Part shown: positions 56,648 to 64,000 of the stretch, one piece after another
Numbering within the stretch: the stretch's first letter is position 1
How the letters are laid out: each line of letters starts with the position of its first letter
NCBI RefSeq assembly: GCF_000423605.1
Contig: NZ_AUIH01000002.1
Coordinates: 124,001-188,000 of the forward strand
DNA from: Saccharospirillum impatiens DSM 12546
GTDB taxonomy: Bacteria > Pseudomonadota > Gammaproteobacteria > Pseudomonadales > Natronospirillaceae
Reading direction: 5' to 3'
Length of the DNA: 64,000 nt
The notes under the pieces: generated by a model
Told to the model about the DNA's origin: nothing
Seen by the model: the letters and a program-made list of their open reading frames with translations, nothing else
Databases searched by the model: none
Translations under genes and position numbers: made by a program

Positions 56648-57196
56648 ATGAAAAGCCTCGCGTTCGTGGTCAGGCTCTGTTGCCTGCTGAACCGATTCCT
56701 GGGTCAGGTATTTTCCTGGCTGACGCTGGGAATTGTACTGGTTTGCTTCACCGTCGTTGTCATGCGCTACGTCTTTTCGACCGGCTCAGTGCTGATGCAG
56801 GACCTCTATGTTTGGATGAACGGCGTGATGTTCATGGGAATTGCCGGTTACACCCTGCTCCGGGAAGGCCATGTACGAGTGGACGTGTTCTATCGGACGG
56901 CACCCATTAAGCGCAAGGCCATGGTCGACCTGTTTGGCTGTCTGGTTTTTCTGTTCCCCTTTATCATTACCATCAGTCTCTACGCCTACCCCTATGTCTC
57001 GCGCTCATGGCAGTTCATGGAAGGCTCCGCCAACTATGGCGGCATGCCTGGCTTGTACGTGGTCAAATCCTTCATTCTTGTTTTTGCCATCGTTGTTGCG
57101 ATTCAGGCGTTGGCCATGATCGGACGCAGTATTCTCGTGCTGGCCAATCGCCAGGATCTGGTTCCCGAAGACTACCGTTATGGAGAGAAAGCCTGA
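56648..57196 (+). CDS. TRAP transporter small permease (DctQ)
   Basis: 182 aa, four membrane helices (about 14-38, 50-70, 90-112, 132-155). The motif WMNGVMFMGIAGYTLLREGHV with HVRVDVFY is characteristic of DctQ. AAGGA 6 nt before ATG 56648. It assists DctM in sodium-driven uptake of organic acids. Its TGA overlaps the DctM ATG by 1 nt. Confidence 0.93.
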   Translation: MKSLAFVVRLCCLLNRFLGQVFSWLTLGIVLVCFTVVVMRYVFSTGSVLMQDLYVWMNGVMFMGIAGYTLLREGHVRVDVFYRTAPIKRKAMVDLFGCLVFLFPFIITISLYAYPYVSRSWQFMEGSANYGGMPGLYVVKSFILVFAIVVAIQALAMIGRSILVLANRQDLVPEDYRYGEKA

Positions 57197-58587
57197 TGGA
57201 AGTAACGTTGTTGGGCGAAATTCTCGCACTGCTCATGTTCTTCGCCGTCATCGGCGTGTTAATGCTCGGCTTCCCAGTGGCCTTTTCACTGGCTGGCACA
57301 TCGCTGATTTTTGCCGCCATCGCTCATTTCCTGGGTGCACTGGACCTGTCGAACCTGTCGAGCGTTGCACCGCGGTACATGGGTATTATGCTGAACGAGG
57401 TGCTGGTAGCGGTGCCACTGTTTATTTTCATGGGGATGATGCTGGAGCGTTCCGGCATTGCCGAAAAACTGCTTATCACCATGGGACGCCTGTTTGGTGA
57501 CTTGCGTGGCGGTCTGGGTTTGTCGGTTATTCTTGTCGGTGCCTTGTTGGCCGCCTCAACCGGCATCATCGGCGCCACGGTGGTGACCATGGGCCTGTTA
57601 TCCTTGCCTGCCATGCTTAAAGCTGGCTACGACCCCAAGCTGGCGACCGGTGTCATTACTGCATCCGGAACACTCGGCCAGATCATCCCCCCATCAACCG
57701 TATTGATTTTTATGGGTGACATGCTCTCAGGCATCAACAGCCAGGTGCAGATGTCGCTGGGTAACTTCGCACCGAAACCGGTTTCGGTGGGCGATTTGTT
57801 TGCTGGCGCCTTTATTCCCGGCATGATGCTGATGGGCATCTACATGCTGTACATGATCTACAAAGCCGTGCGTCACCCTGATAGCTGCCCTTCCCTGATC
57901 ATGACGGCCGAGGAAAAGTCCCGGTTGCTGAAAGACGTATTCACTACCTTACTGCCACCGCTGGCTCTGATCATTGCGGTGCTTGGGTCCATTCTGGGTG
58001 GGATTGCCACACCGACCGAATCAGCGTCCGTAGGCGCCATTGGTGCCATGGTCCTGGCTGCTTTTCAACGCAAACTGACCTATACCAACCTGCGTCAGGT
58101 GATGTACGCAACGGCCAATACCACCACCATGATTTTCATCATCCTGATTGGCGCCACGGTATTCTCCCTGGTATTCAGAATGATGGGCGGTGAAGAACTG
58201 GTCAGCGACTTTCTCAACAGTTTGCCCGGTGGCCAACTGGGTGCCATTTTGTTCGTGATGCTGCTGATGTTCCTGCTCGGGTTTATTCTCGATACCTTCG
58301 AGATTATCTTCCTGGTCTTGCCTATTACTGCACCTATTCTACTGATGATGGGTGTCGACCCAGTCTGGCTGGGGGTGATTGTTGCGGTGAACCTGCAGAC
58401 AAGCTTCCTGACGCCACCTTTCGGTTTCGCCTTGTTCTACCTGCGGGGTGTCGCACCCGATTCAGTCTCGACGATGACCATATACAAAGGAGCCGTCCCC
58501 TTTGTCTTCTTGCAACTGGTGGTAATCATTCTACTGGTAACCTTTCCGCAACTGGTTACCTGGTTGCCGTCGCAGCTCTACAATTGA
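57196..58587 (+). CDS. TRAP transporter large permease (DctM)
   Basis: 463 aa with about 12 helices. PLFIFMGMMLERSGIAEKLL, SGTLGQIIPPSTVLIFMGDML and ATPTESASVGAIGA are TRAP large-subunit motifs. LGFILDTFEIIFLVLPI near the C-terminus follows the same pattern. ATG 57196 gives the family start and overlaps DctQ (TGATG). The only TRAP substrate-binding gene in sight is on the other strand, convergent. Confidence 0.95.
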   Translation: MEVTLLGEILALLMFFAVIGVLMLGFPVAFSLAGTSLIFAAIAHFLGALDLSNLSSVAPRYMGIMLNEVLVAVPLFIFMGMMLERSGIAEKLLITMGRLFGDLRGGLGLSVILVGALLAASTGIIGATVVTMGLLSLPAMLKAGYDPKLATGVITASGTLGQIIPPSTVLIFMGDMLSGINSQVQMSLGNFAPKPVSVGDLFAGAFIPGMMLMGIYMLYMIYKAVRHPDSCPSLIMTAEEKSRLLKDVFTTLLPPLALIIAVLGSILGGIATPTESASVGAIGAMVLAAFQRKLTYTNLRQVMYATANTTTMIFIILIGATVFSLVFRMMGGEELVSDFLNSLPGGQLGAILFVMLLMFLLGFILDTFEIIFLVLPITAPILLMMGVDPVWLGVIVAVNLQTSFLTPPFGFALFYLRGVAPDSVSTMTIYKGAVPFVFLQLVVIILLVTFPQLVTWLPSQLYN

Positions 58588-58632
58588 GCCGTCAGTAAGA
58601 CCAACAAGCGGGTTATCGCAAGCCATAACCCG

Positions 58633-58670
58633 CCCATAAAAAACCCGGCCTAAGCCGGGTTTTTTATGGG
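58633..58670. terminator. Bidirectional terminator between dctM and dctP
   Basis: A perfect 17-bp stem (58633-58649 with 58654-58670) with a CTAA loop contains CCCGGC/GCCGGG flanked by A6 and T6. It can stop transcripts from both sides. A second hairpin, GCGGGTTAT/ATAACCCGC (58608-58616 with 58625-58633), sits just upstream. Confidence 0.92.
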
Positions 58671-58683
58671 CCGAAATCCAAAA

Positions 58684-59781
58684 TTACATCTGGAAGTACT
58701 TCTGACGTGCAGTCAGGAAGGCACCGTCAACCTGTTCGGTACGAGTACGCAACAGGGCAAGGGCCTCAAAGTAGCTTTCAGTGGTCCGGCGCACCAGTGC
58801 GTCGTCGCTGTCACGCAGTTCACCCAATACTTCTTTGGCTGCGTTCGCGCCCGCTTCCAGTACCTCTTCAGGGAAATACTTGACCTGAACGCCATGCTGT
58901 TCCACAAGGGTACGCAGCGCAATCGGGTCATTGGCGTAGAAGTCAGAAGCTACCTGGTCGTATTCAGCCTGGCAGGCGAACTCAACAATTTGCTGCAGGT
59001 CTCGCGGCAATGCCTCGAACTTCGACTTGCTCACCACCGCTTCTGTCGCCAGGCCCGGTTCGATGAAACTCGGCATGTAGTAGTTCTTGGCAATCTGATA
59101 AAAGCCAAGCGCCAGATCATTGTAGGGACCAACGAACTCAGCGGCATCCAACGCACCGGATTGCAGCGCCTGATAGATTTCACCACCAGCCATATTAACA
59201 ACGCTGGCGCCGAGTTTTTCCCAAACCTGACCACCCAGGCCCGGCGTCCGGAATTTCAGGCCCTGGATATCTTCCAGGCTGTTGATTTCTTCGCGGAACC
59301 AGCCACCAGCCTGAGTGCCGGTGTCGCCTGACAGGAAGCCTTTAACGCCGAACTGGGCATAGATATCATCCCAAATTTCCTGACCGCCCATATACCGCAC
59401 CCAGGCAGCCAGTTCGCGGGACGTCATGCCATAGGGTACACCGGTAAAGAATGAGGTTGCCCGGCTCTTGTTTTGCCAATAGTAGGCAGCACCGTGGCTC
59501 ATCTCAGCCGACCCTTCAATGACTGCGTCGAACGCACCCAAAGGCGGCACCAGTTCACCGGCCGCATAAACCTGTACGGTCAAGCGACCGTTGGACATGG
59601 CGGTGATTCGGTCAGCCAGGCGTTGAGCACCCACGCCCAGACCGGGGAAGTTCTTTGGCCAGGTGGTGACCATGCGCCAGGTGATGCGATCTTCAGCCAG
59701 GGCCGGAGTGCCAATGGTGGTCGCTGCCGCCACGCTACCTGCGCCGATCAGGCCTTTTTTGATGACGTCACGTCTTTTCAT
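58684..59781 (-). CDS. TRAP transporter substrate-binding protein (DctP7/TakP-like)
   Basis: Periplasmic binding protein of the TRAP family. 365 aa. The signal MKRRDVIKKGLIGAG has a Tat-type Arg pair. The mature part has VTTWPKNFPGLGVGAQRLAD, AAYYWQNKSRATSFF and FRTPGLGGQVWEKLGA, with EFVGPYNDLALGFYQIAKNYY further on. This resembles the subfamily that includes TakP, which binds 2-oxo acids; the substrate here is an inference. GGAG lies upstream of ATG 59781. It converges on dctM and would be transcribed separately. Confidence 0.9.
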   Translation of the reverse strand: MKRRDVIKKGLIGAGSVAAATTIGTPALAEDRITWRMVTTWPKNFPGLGVGAQRLADRITAMSNGRLTVQVYAAGELVPPLGAFDAVIEGSAEMSHGAAYYWQNKSRATSFFTGVPYGMTSRELAAWVRYMGGQEIWDDIYAQFGVKGFLSGDTGTQAGGWFREEINSLEDIQGLKFRTPGLGGQVWEKLGASVVNMAGGEIYQALQSGALDAAEFVGPYNDLALGFYQIAKNYYMPSFIEPGLATEAVVSKSKFEALPRDLQQIVEFACQAEYDQVASDFYANDPIALRTLVEQHGVQVKYFPEEVLEAGANAAKEVLGELRDSDDALVRRTTESYFEALALLRTRTEQVDGAFLTARQKYFQM

Positions 59782-60362
59782 GTTTAACTCTCCATCATGG
59801 GGTCAGGGAGGTACTCAACACGAGTCTGCTGGCTGCGATCTTACCGGAGTGCGAATGCGAGCCAGAGGGACCGGGTCACCGACCTCTATGTTCCAGTTTA
59901 TTATTGTGTTAAATCGGGCAAAACCGTAACGGTCGTCAACCTCGCCGGGTACGATCCGTTACCGGGTTATCCCCCGTCGGAGTGAGCTTGCCGGCCGTTT
60001 TTAATTTTAATGGCCTGCGACGACTCCAGAACGCCGGGCTTTAGAATACCCCGCAGCCTGATATATCTCAATTCAGTTTAGACGGCATTGTCCGGTTTCG
60101 CCTGATCCTTTAGTGGTAGTTTGCGACTGGCACGCCAACTGGCAAGGCTGAATGCCCGGGCGGCTTTATACTTGCACAGACACCAATAGCCAGACAGTAT
60201 GACCCTACCAGGCTGGCCTTAACGGTAACTGAATGCCCGACGTATTCATTCAGAGATTCCTGTGCCTGGGATCGCCATAACAATAAAACTGGACGGACAT
60301 TCGATTCCACCGGCCAAACCTTGTAAGCCGGGTATGCTCCGTCAGGCAACCGAGGGATACAC
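59782..60362. other. Intergenic region between dctP and pntA
   Basis: 581 bp between divergent starts. It contains an 11-bp palindrome ACCGTAACGGT near 59924 and GTAACGG/CCGTTAC inverted copies around it. No gene or convincing promoter is seen. Confidence 0.5.
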
Positions 60363-61955
60363 ATGTCTCTAACCCTAGCTGTTCCGGTCGACAGAGCCCC
60401 GGGTGAAACCCGGGTTCCGGTCACCCCCGACACAACTCGCAAACTGATTGAACTTGGCTTTACCGTGCTCATTGAGCCCGGTGCAGGCAGCAACGCGCAA
60501 TTCGCTGATGCCCTTTATGAACAGGCTGGCGCGACACTGGAAGCCGACGTTGCCAAATTGTATCAGCGCGCCGATGTTTTGCTGAAAATCAATGGACCCC
60601 AAACACAACGGGAAGGTCTGCCAGGCGGTGAACTGGACGCCCTGGGCAGCACCTCTGAACAAGCCAAGACCTGGATTTCCTTCCTCGCCCCCGGTCAGAA
60701 TGGCCCTCTACTCGAACAATTCAACGGCCAGCACGTCACTGCCTTGTCGCTGGATGCCATTCCGCGGATTTCCCGCGCTCAGAAGATGGATGTCCTAAGC
60801 TCAATGGCCAACATAGCCGGTTACCGGGCTGTCATTGAAGCTGCCAATCAGTTCGGCCGTTTTTTTACTGGCCAGATTACCGCCGCAGGCAAGATTCCTC
60901 CGGCCAAGGTGCTGGTCATTGGCGCGGGTGTCGCCGGCCTTGCGGCTATCGGTGCAGCCAAAAGCCTCGGAGCGATCGTGCGCGCCTTTGACACCCGCAA
61001 AGAGGTTAAAGAGCAGGTTGAATCCATGGGCGGCGAGTTTCTCACCATTGAACTGGAGGAGGACGGAGCCGGTTCAGGTGGCTATGCAAAAGAAATGTCC
61101 AAGGCCTTTATCGATGCTGAAATGGCACTGTTTATGGAACAGGCCAAAGAGGTGGATATCATCATTACCACGGCTCTGATCCCGGGCAAACCCGCGCCCA
61201 AGCTGATCACCGATGCCATGGTTCAAGCCATGCAGGCCGGCAGCGTGGTGGTGGATCTGGCCGCACCAAACGGTGGCAATTGCGAATGCACCGTAAAGGA
61301 CGAGATCGTCAAGGCGCATGATGTCACGGTTATCGGTTTCACCAATTTGGCGGCTCGTGCGGCCACCCAGGCCAGTCAGTTGCTGTCTAACAACCTCTGG
61401 CGATTACTGGAGCATTTATGCCCGAATAAAGACGGCCAGTTAGTCATTGATTTGAACGATGAAATCACCCGAAGCTGCACTGTCGTTCACGATGGCAACG
61501 TCACCTGGCCACCGCCGCCGCCCAAGCTATCAGCGACCCCCAAACCCGCAGCAACTGCGTCCTCGACACCGGCCGAAAAGCCAGCAGCTGCACCCCGAAA
61601 AGCCCGGCCGATTGCGCTGTACTGGGTCATCGCTGGTGCTCTGATTCTCGGGCTTGGCGCTGTTGCACCGGCTGACTTTGTCAGCCATTTCACCGTCTTT
61701 GTATTGGCAATTTTTATCGGCTGGCAGGTGATCTGGAACGTCAGCCATTCGCTGCATACCCCGCTGATGAGTGTGACCAATGCGATCTCGGGCATCATCA
61801 TTCTCGGTGCACTGCTGCAGATCAGTGGCAGCGGCTCCTGGCTGGTGAGTGTGCTGGCCACGATCAGTGTGCTGGTAGCCAGCATCAACATCGCGGGCGG
61901 GTTCTATGTGACCCGCCGAATGCTGAACATGTTCCGTAAAGGAGACCCGTCATGA
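60363..61955 (+). CDS. pntA: NAD(P) transhydrogenase subunit alpha
   Basis: Proton-translocating transhydrogenase, moving hydride from NADH to NADP+. 530 aa, fused alpha subunit as in E. coli: an NAD-binding domain I (about 1-385; [52 protein letters not shown]), a Pro/Ala-rich linker (about 390-415) and four membrane helices (about 418-520). GAGGG precedes ATG 60363. It overlaps pntB by 4 nt. Confidence 0.97.
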   Translation: MSLTLAVPVDRAPGETRVPVTPDTTRKLIELGFTVLIEPGAGSNAQFADALYEQAGATLEADVAKLYQRADVLLKINGPQTQREGLPGGELDALGSTSEQAKTWISFLAPGQNGPLLEQFNGQHVTALSLDAIPRISRAQKMDVLSSMANIAGYRAVIEAANQFGRFFTGQITAAGKIPPAKVLVIGAGVAGLAAIGAAKSLGAIVRAFDTRKEVKEQVESMGGEFLTIELEEDGAGSGGYAKEMSKAFIDAEMALFMEQAKEVDIIITTALIPGKPAPKLITDAMVQAMQAGSVVVDLAAPNGGNCECTVKDEIVKAHDVTVIGFTNLAARAATQASQLLSNNLWRLLEHLCPNKDGQLVIDLNDEITRSCTVVHDGNVTWPPPPPKLSATPKPAATASSTPAEKPAAAPRKARPIALYWVIAGALILGLGAVAPADFVSHFTVFVLAIFIGWQVIWNVSHSLHTPLMSVTNAISGIIILGALLQISGSGSWLVSVLATISVLVASINIAGGFYVTRRMLNMFRKGDPS

Positions 61956-63337
61956 CTGGCTTGCTATCGATGGCTTATTTGCTGGCCGGAGTGTTCTTTA
62001 TCTTGTCACTGGGCGGTCTGAGTTCGCAGGAAACGGCACGGCGCGGCAACAACTACGGCATTGCCGGCATGCTGATTGCCATTGTGGCAACCGTCGCTTC
62101 GGCCGCCGTCGAAGCCTACTTTGTGCTAGCCATCGCCGTTGCCGTCGGCGCTGCCATTGGCTTGTGGCTGGCATCACGGGTGGAAATGACCGCCATGCCA
62201 CAACTGGTTGCTCTGTTACACAGCTTTGTTGGACTGGCCGCTGTATTGATCGGCTGGGCTGCCTACCTGGACCCGAGATCGCAGTTAACGGGCGCTGAGA
62301 AGGTCATCCACAATACTGAGATCTACCTTGGCATTTTCATCGGCGCTATCACCCTAACGGGTTCCTGGGCTGCTTACGGCAAACTGCAGGGCATCCTGTC
62401 GAGCAAGCCATTGGCGTTGCCAGGGCGGCACCTGATGAATGCGGCCGCGATTCTGGTCTCGCTGGTGTTTCTGTTCATGTTCGCCCCAGACGGCCACGGC
62501 GCGGGTGATGCGACACTGCTGTTGCTGATGACGCTCATCGCGCTGCTGCTCGGTGCCCACCTGGTCGCAGCGATCGGCGGGGCCGATATGCCGGTGGTGA
62601 TCTCGATGCTGAACAGCTATTCCGGCTGGGCTGCGGCCGCTACAGGCTTCATGTTGGGCAATGACCTGTTGATCATCACAGGCGCACTGGTTGGCTCATC
62701 CGGTGCCATTCTCAGCTACATCATGTGTCGGGCAATGAACCGATCGTTCATCAGTGTGATTCTGGGCGGTTTCGGCACAGACTCCGGTTCAAGCAATGAC
62801 GATGAAGACTATGGTGAAGCACGCAGTTCATCCGCCGATGAAGTCGCCGGCTGGCTCCGCGATGCTGACTCGGTGGTTATCGCCCCGGGCTTTGGTATGG
62901 CGGTCGCCCATGCCCAGCAGGCTGTCGCCGAACTGACGTCCACACTGCGCAAACAGGGCAAAACTGTCCGTTTCGCGATTCACCCGGTCGCCGGTCGCTT
63001 GCCTGGCCACATGAACGTGCTGCTGGCTGAAGCCAATGTGCCCTATGACATCGTGCTGGAAATGGATGAGATTAACGATGACTTGCCGAAAACCGATGTG
63101 GTTCTGGTGATCGGAGCCAATGACATATGCAACCCCGATGCGCAGGAAAAACCCGGATCACCCATTGCCGGTATGCCGGTGCTGGAAGTCTGGCACGCAC
63201 ATCAGGTGGTGATTCTGAAGCGGTCGATGGCCACGGGCTATGCCGGTGTCAGCAATCCGCTGTTCTATCGTGACAACAGCAGCATGCTGTTTGGCGATGC
63301 GAAAGAGAGCGTGCAGGCCCTGGTCAGTAAGCTCTAG
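61952..63337 (+). CDS. pntB: NAD(P) transhydrogenase subunit beta
   Basis: 461 aa (E. coli 462). An N-terminal membrane domain of about eight or nine helices carries [17 protein letters not shown] and the proton-path region. The NADP(H)-binding domain III (about 290-461) has [21 protein letters not shown], the loop [18 protein letters not shown] and [17 protein letters not shown]. Translationally coupled to pntA. Confidence 0.97.
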   Translation: MTGLLSMAYLLAGVFFILSLGGLSSQETARRGNNYGIAGMLIAIVATVASAAVEAYFVLAIAVAVGAAIGLWLASRVEMTAMPQLVALLHSFVGLAAVLIGWAAYLDPRSQLTGAEKVIHNTEIYLGIFIGAITLTGSWAAYGKLQGILSSKPLALPGRHLMNAAAILVSLVFLFMFAPDGHGAGDATLLLLMTLIALLLGAHLVAAIGGADMPVVISMLNSYSGWAAAATGFMLGNDLLIITGALVGSSGAILSYIMCRAMNRSFISVILGGFGTDSGSSNDDEDYGEARSSSADEVAGWLRDADSVVIAPGFGMAVAHAQQAVAELTSTLRKQGKTVRFAIHPVAGRLPGHMNVLLAEANVPYDIVLEMDEINDDLPKTDVVLVIGANDICNPDAQEKPGSPIAGMPVLEVWHAHQVVILKRSMATGYAGVSNPLFYRDNSSMLFGDAKESVQALVSKL

Positions 63338-63366
63338 AAGAGTGTTAAAAGGGCTCTCAGCCTTTC

Positions 63367-63392
63367 GGCGAGCTACACCCGTGTAGCTCGCC
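63367..63392. repeat. Perfect 12-bp inverted repeat after pntB
   Basis: GGCGAGCTACAC-CC-GTGTAGCTCGCC, 29 bp after the pntB stop. It lacks a T-run on either side, so a classic intrinsic terminator is uncertain. It lies between convergent genes and may still help to stop or stabilise transcripts. Confidence 0.7.
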
Positions 63393-63466
63393 CCTTGAGT
63401 GACTTGATGATTCGTTCCGGACGAATCGGTCATCACACCCAAAACCAGGGGCGCAGCGCACAGCAA

Positions 63467-63931
63467 TCAGGCCGCACCTGACTTGCGCGCCAGCAGCTTG
63501 GTCAGTACCCGTGATACCTGAGTTCGGCCTTCGGCATTGATCATCAGCGCCTTGGGCGTCAGTCCTTCCAGGGCCGAGTTCGGCGTCGACAGCCAAGACT
63601 GAGCGGCGTCGACGCTACCCAGGGCATTACAGGCATGCAACACCAGTTTGCTGATGTCATCAACCATGCTTTGTGCGGGTGGCTCTTCAGACAAATCCAT
63701 CCCAATCAACTGGGCATCCGGCATGGCTTGTTGTACCTGTGACTTGGCGTACTCCAGCACCTGAGTCACGCTGGCGCCCTCGCGGCTGAAATGAATCGAG
63801 AATTCACCACTTGGGTTCGACCCCAGGCCTTCAATGGTAAAATCCGATCCTGGCATCTGTCCGGCGACGGCCGCTGCATCGACGGCGGCGGAATCGGGCA
63901 ACTGAAAGGTCAGTGTAAAATGGTGCAGCAT
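63467..63931 (-). CDS. MbcA/ParS-like (DUF2384) C-terminal domain protein
   Basis: 154 aa. The C-terminal part (about 96-147) has the MbcA/ParS/Xre toxin-binding pattern: AAQSWLSTPNSALEGLTPKA. Such domains occur in antitoxins of RES-type toxins. The first 85 residues look like an alpha/beta domain (LTFQLPDS, FSIHFSREGASVTQVLEYAK) that I recall at the N-terminus of some DNA-binding proteins. Here no helix-turn-helix follows it. GAAGG lies 5 nt before ATG 63931. No toxin gene is visible; the right edge is only 69 bp away. Confidence 0.7.
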   Translation of the reverse strand: MLHHFTLTFQLPDSAAVDAAAVAGQMPGSDFTIEGLGSNPSGEFSIHFSREGASVTQVLEYAKSQVQQAMPDAQLIGMDLSEEPPAQSMVDDISKLVLHACNALGSVDAAQSWLSTPNSALEGLTPKALMINAEGRTQVSRVLTKLLARKSGAA

Positions 63932-64000
63932 GTCAGCCTTCTTAGTCTCGTGAGCACCCCTAAAGCATACCCAAACTGGCCGGGCTTTGAAAAACTTTCA

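Noticed and set aside
1-64000. Search for CRISPR arrays, insertion sequences, prophage, tRNA and rRNA genes
   Set aside because: No regularly spaced direct repeats, transposase motifs, phage structural genes, tRNA cloverleafs or rRNA signatures were seen on reading both strands; the palindrome at 51164 has no coding capacity.

Overview
The window is an ordinary chromosomal stretch of a gammaproteobacterium. Evidence for this: a complete dcw (division and cell wall) cluster, a type A RNase P RNA, the LpoA/YraN/DiaA/DolP group, Fis behind DusB, a CRP/Vfr regulator next to SpeD and a YhfA-type OsmC protein, and an E. coli-type AdoMet decarboxylase. From memory, several blocks keep Pseudomonas aeruginosa gene order: mraZ-rnpB-rsmI-lpoA-yraN-diaA-dolP; aroQ-accB-accC-prmA-DUF3426-dusB-fis-purH-purD-RetS-like kinase; and coq7-speD-yhfA-vfr. 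The way these blocks are joined, plus the TRAP transporter and kbl-tdh, points to a marine Oceanospirillales-type relative (Saccharospirillaceae is a guess) rather than Pseudomonas. The genus cannot be fixed from the sequence alone.

Layout. 1-15.3 kb, minus strand: mraZ-rsmH-ftsL-ftsI-murE-murF-mraY-murD-ftsW-murG-murC-ddlB-ftsQ-ftsA (ftsA is cut by the window edge). The genes are nearly all coupled by 1-11 nt overlaps, and mraZ has a recognisable promoter and a three-repeat MraZ operator. 15.4-16.4 kb: an AT-rich gene-free stretch, then rnpB on the minus strand with its own promoter. 16.4-20.8 kb: rsmI, then divergent lpoA-yraN-diaA-dolP (cell-envelope assembly and replication timing). 20.8-25 kb: a tandem universal stress protein, aroA, ppa and a convergent DUF2333 membrane protein. 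25.3-37.9 kb, plus strand: aroQ-accB-accC, prmA, a zinc-ribbon/DUF3426 membrane protein, dusB-fis, purH, purD, a DISM-type hybrid sensor kinase in the RetS position, and coq7.

37.9-42.8 kb, minus strand: an orphan GspE/PilB-type ATPase, a CYTH/CHAD triphosphatase, speD with a structured leader, and a YhfA-type OsmC protein. 43.2-47.7 kb, plus strand: crp/vfr, hemN (with a candidate Anr/FNR box), argA and pyrF. 47.7-51.9 kb: a NifS-like class V PLP enzyme divergent from a DecR-like Lrp-family regulator, a four-helix membrane protein of unknown function, a small outer-membrane-type barrel, a 113-bp palindromic repeat element and marC. 51.9-54.1 kb, minus strand: kbl-tdh (threonine to glycine). 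54.7-59.8 kb: a small charged protein, an MFS transporter, and a TRAP transporter whose QM membrane genes converge on the gene for the P binding protein. 60.4-63.9 kb: pntA-pntB (proton-translocating transhydrogenase) and a convergent protein with a C-terminal MbcA/ParS-like (DUF2384) domain.

No insertion sequence, prophage, CRISPR array, rRNA or tRNA gene was seen, and no clear undescribed multi-gene system. The most unusual items are the solitary DUF2384-domain protein, the DecR-like/PLP-enzyme pair, the RetS-like kinase with one receiver domain, the orphan secretion-type ATPase beside the CYTH/CHAD gene, and the 113-bp palindrome.
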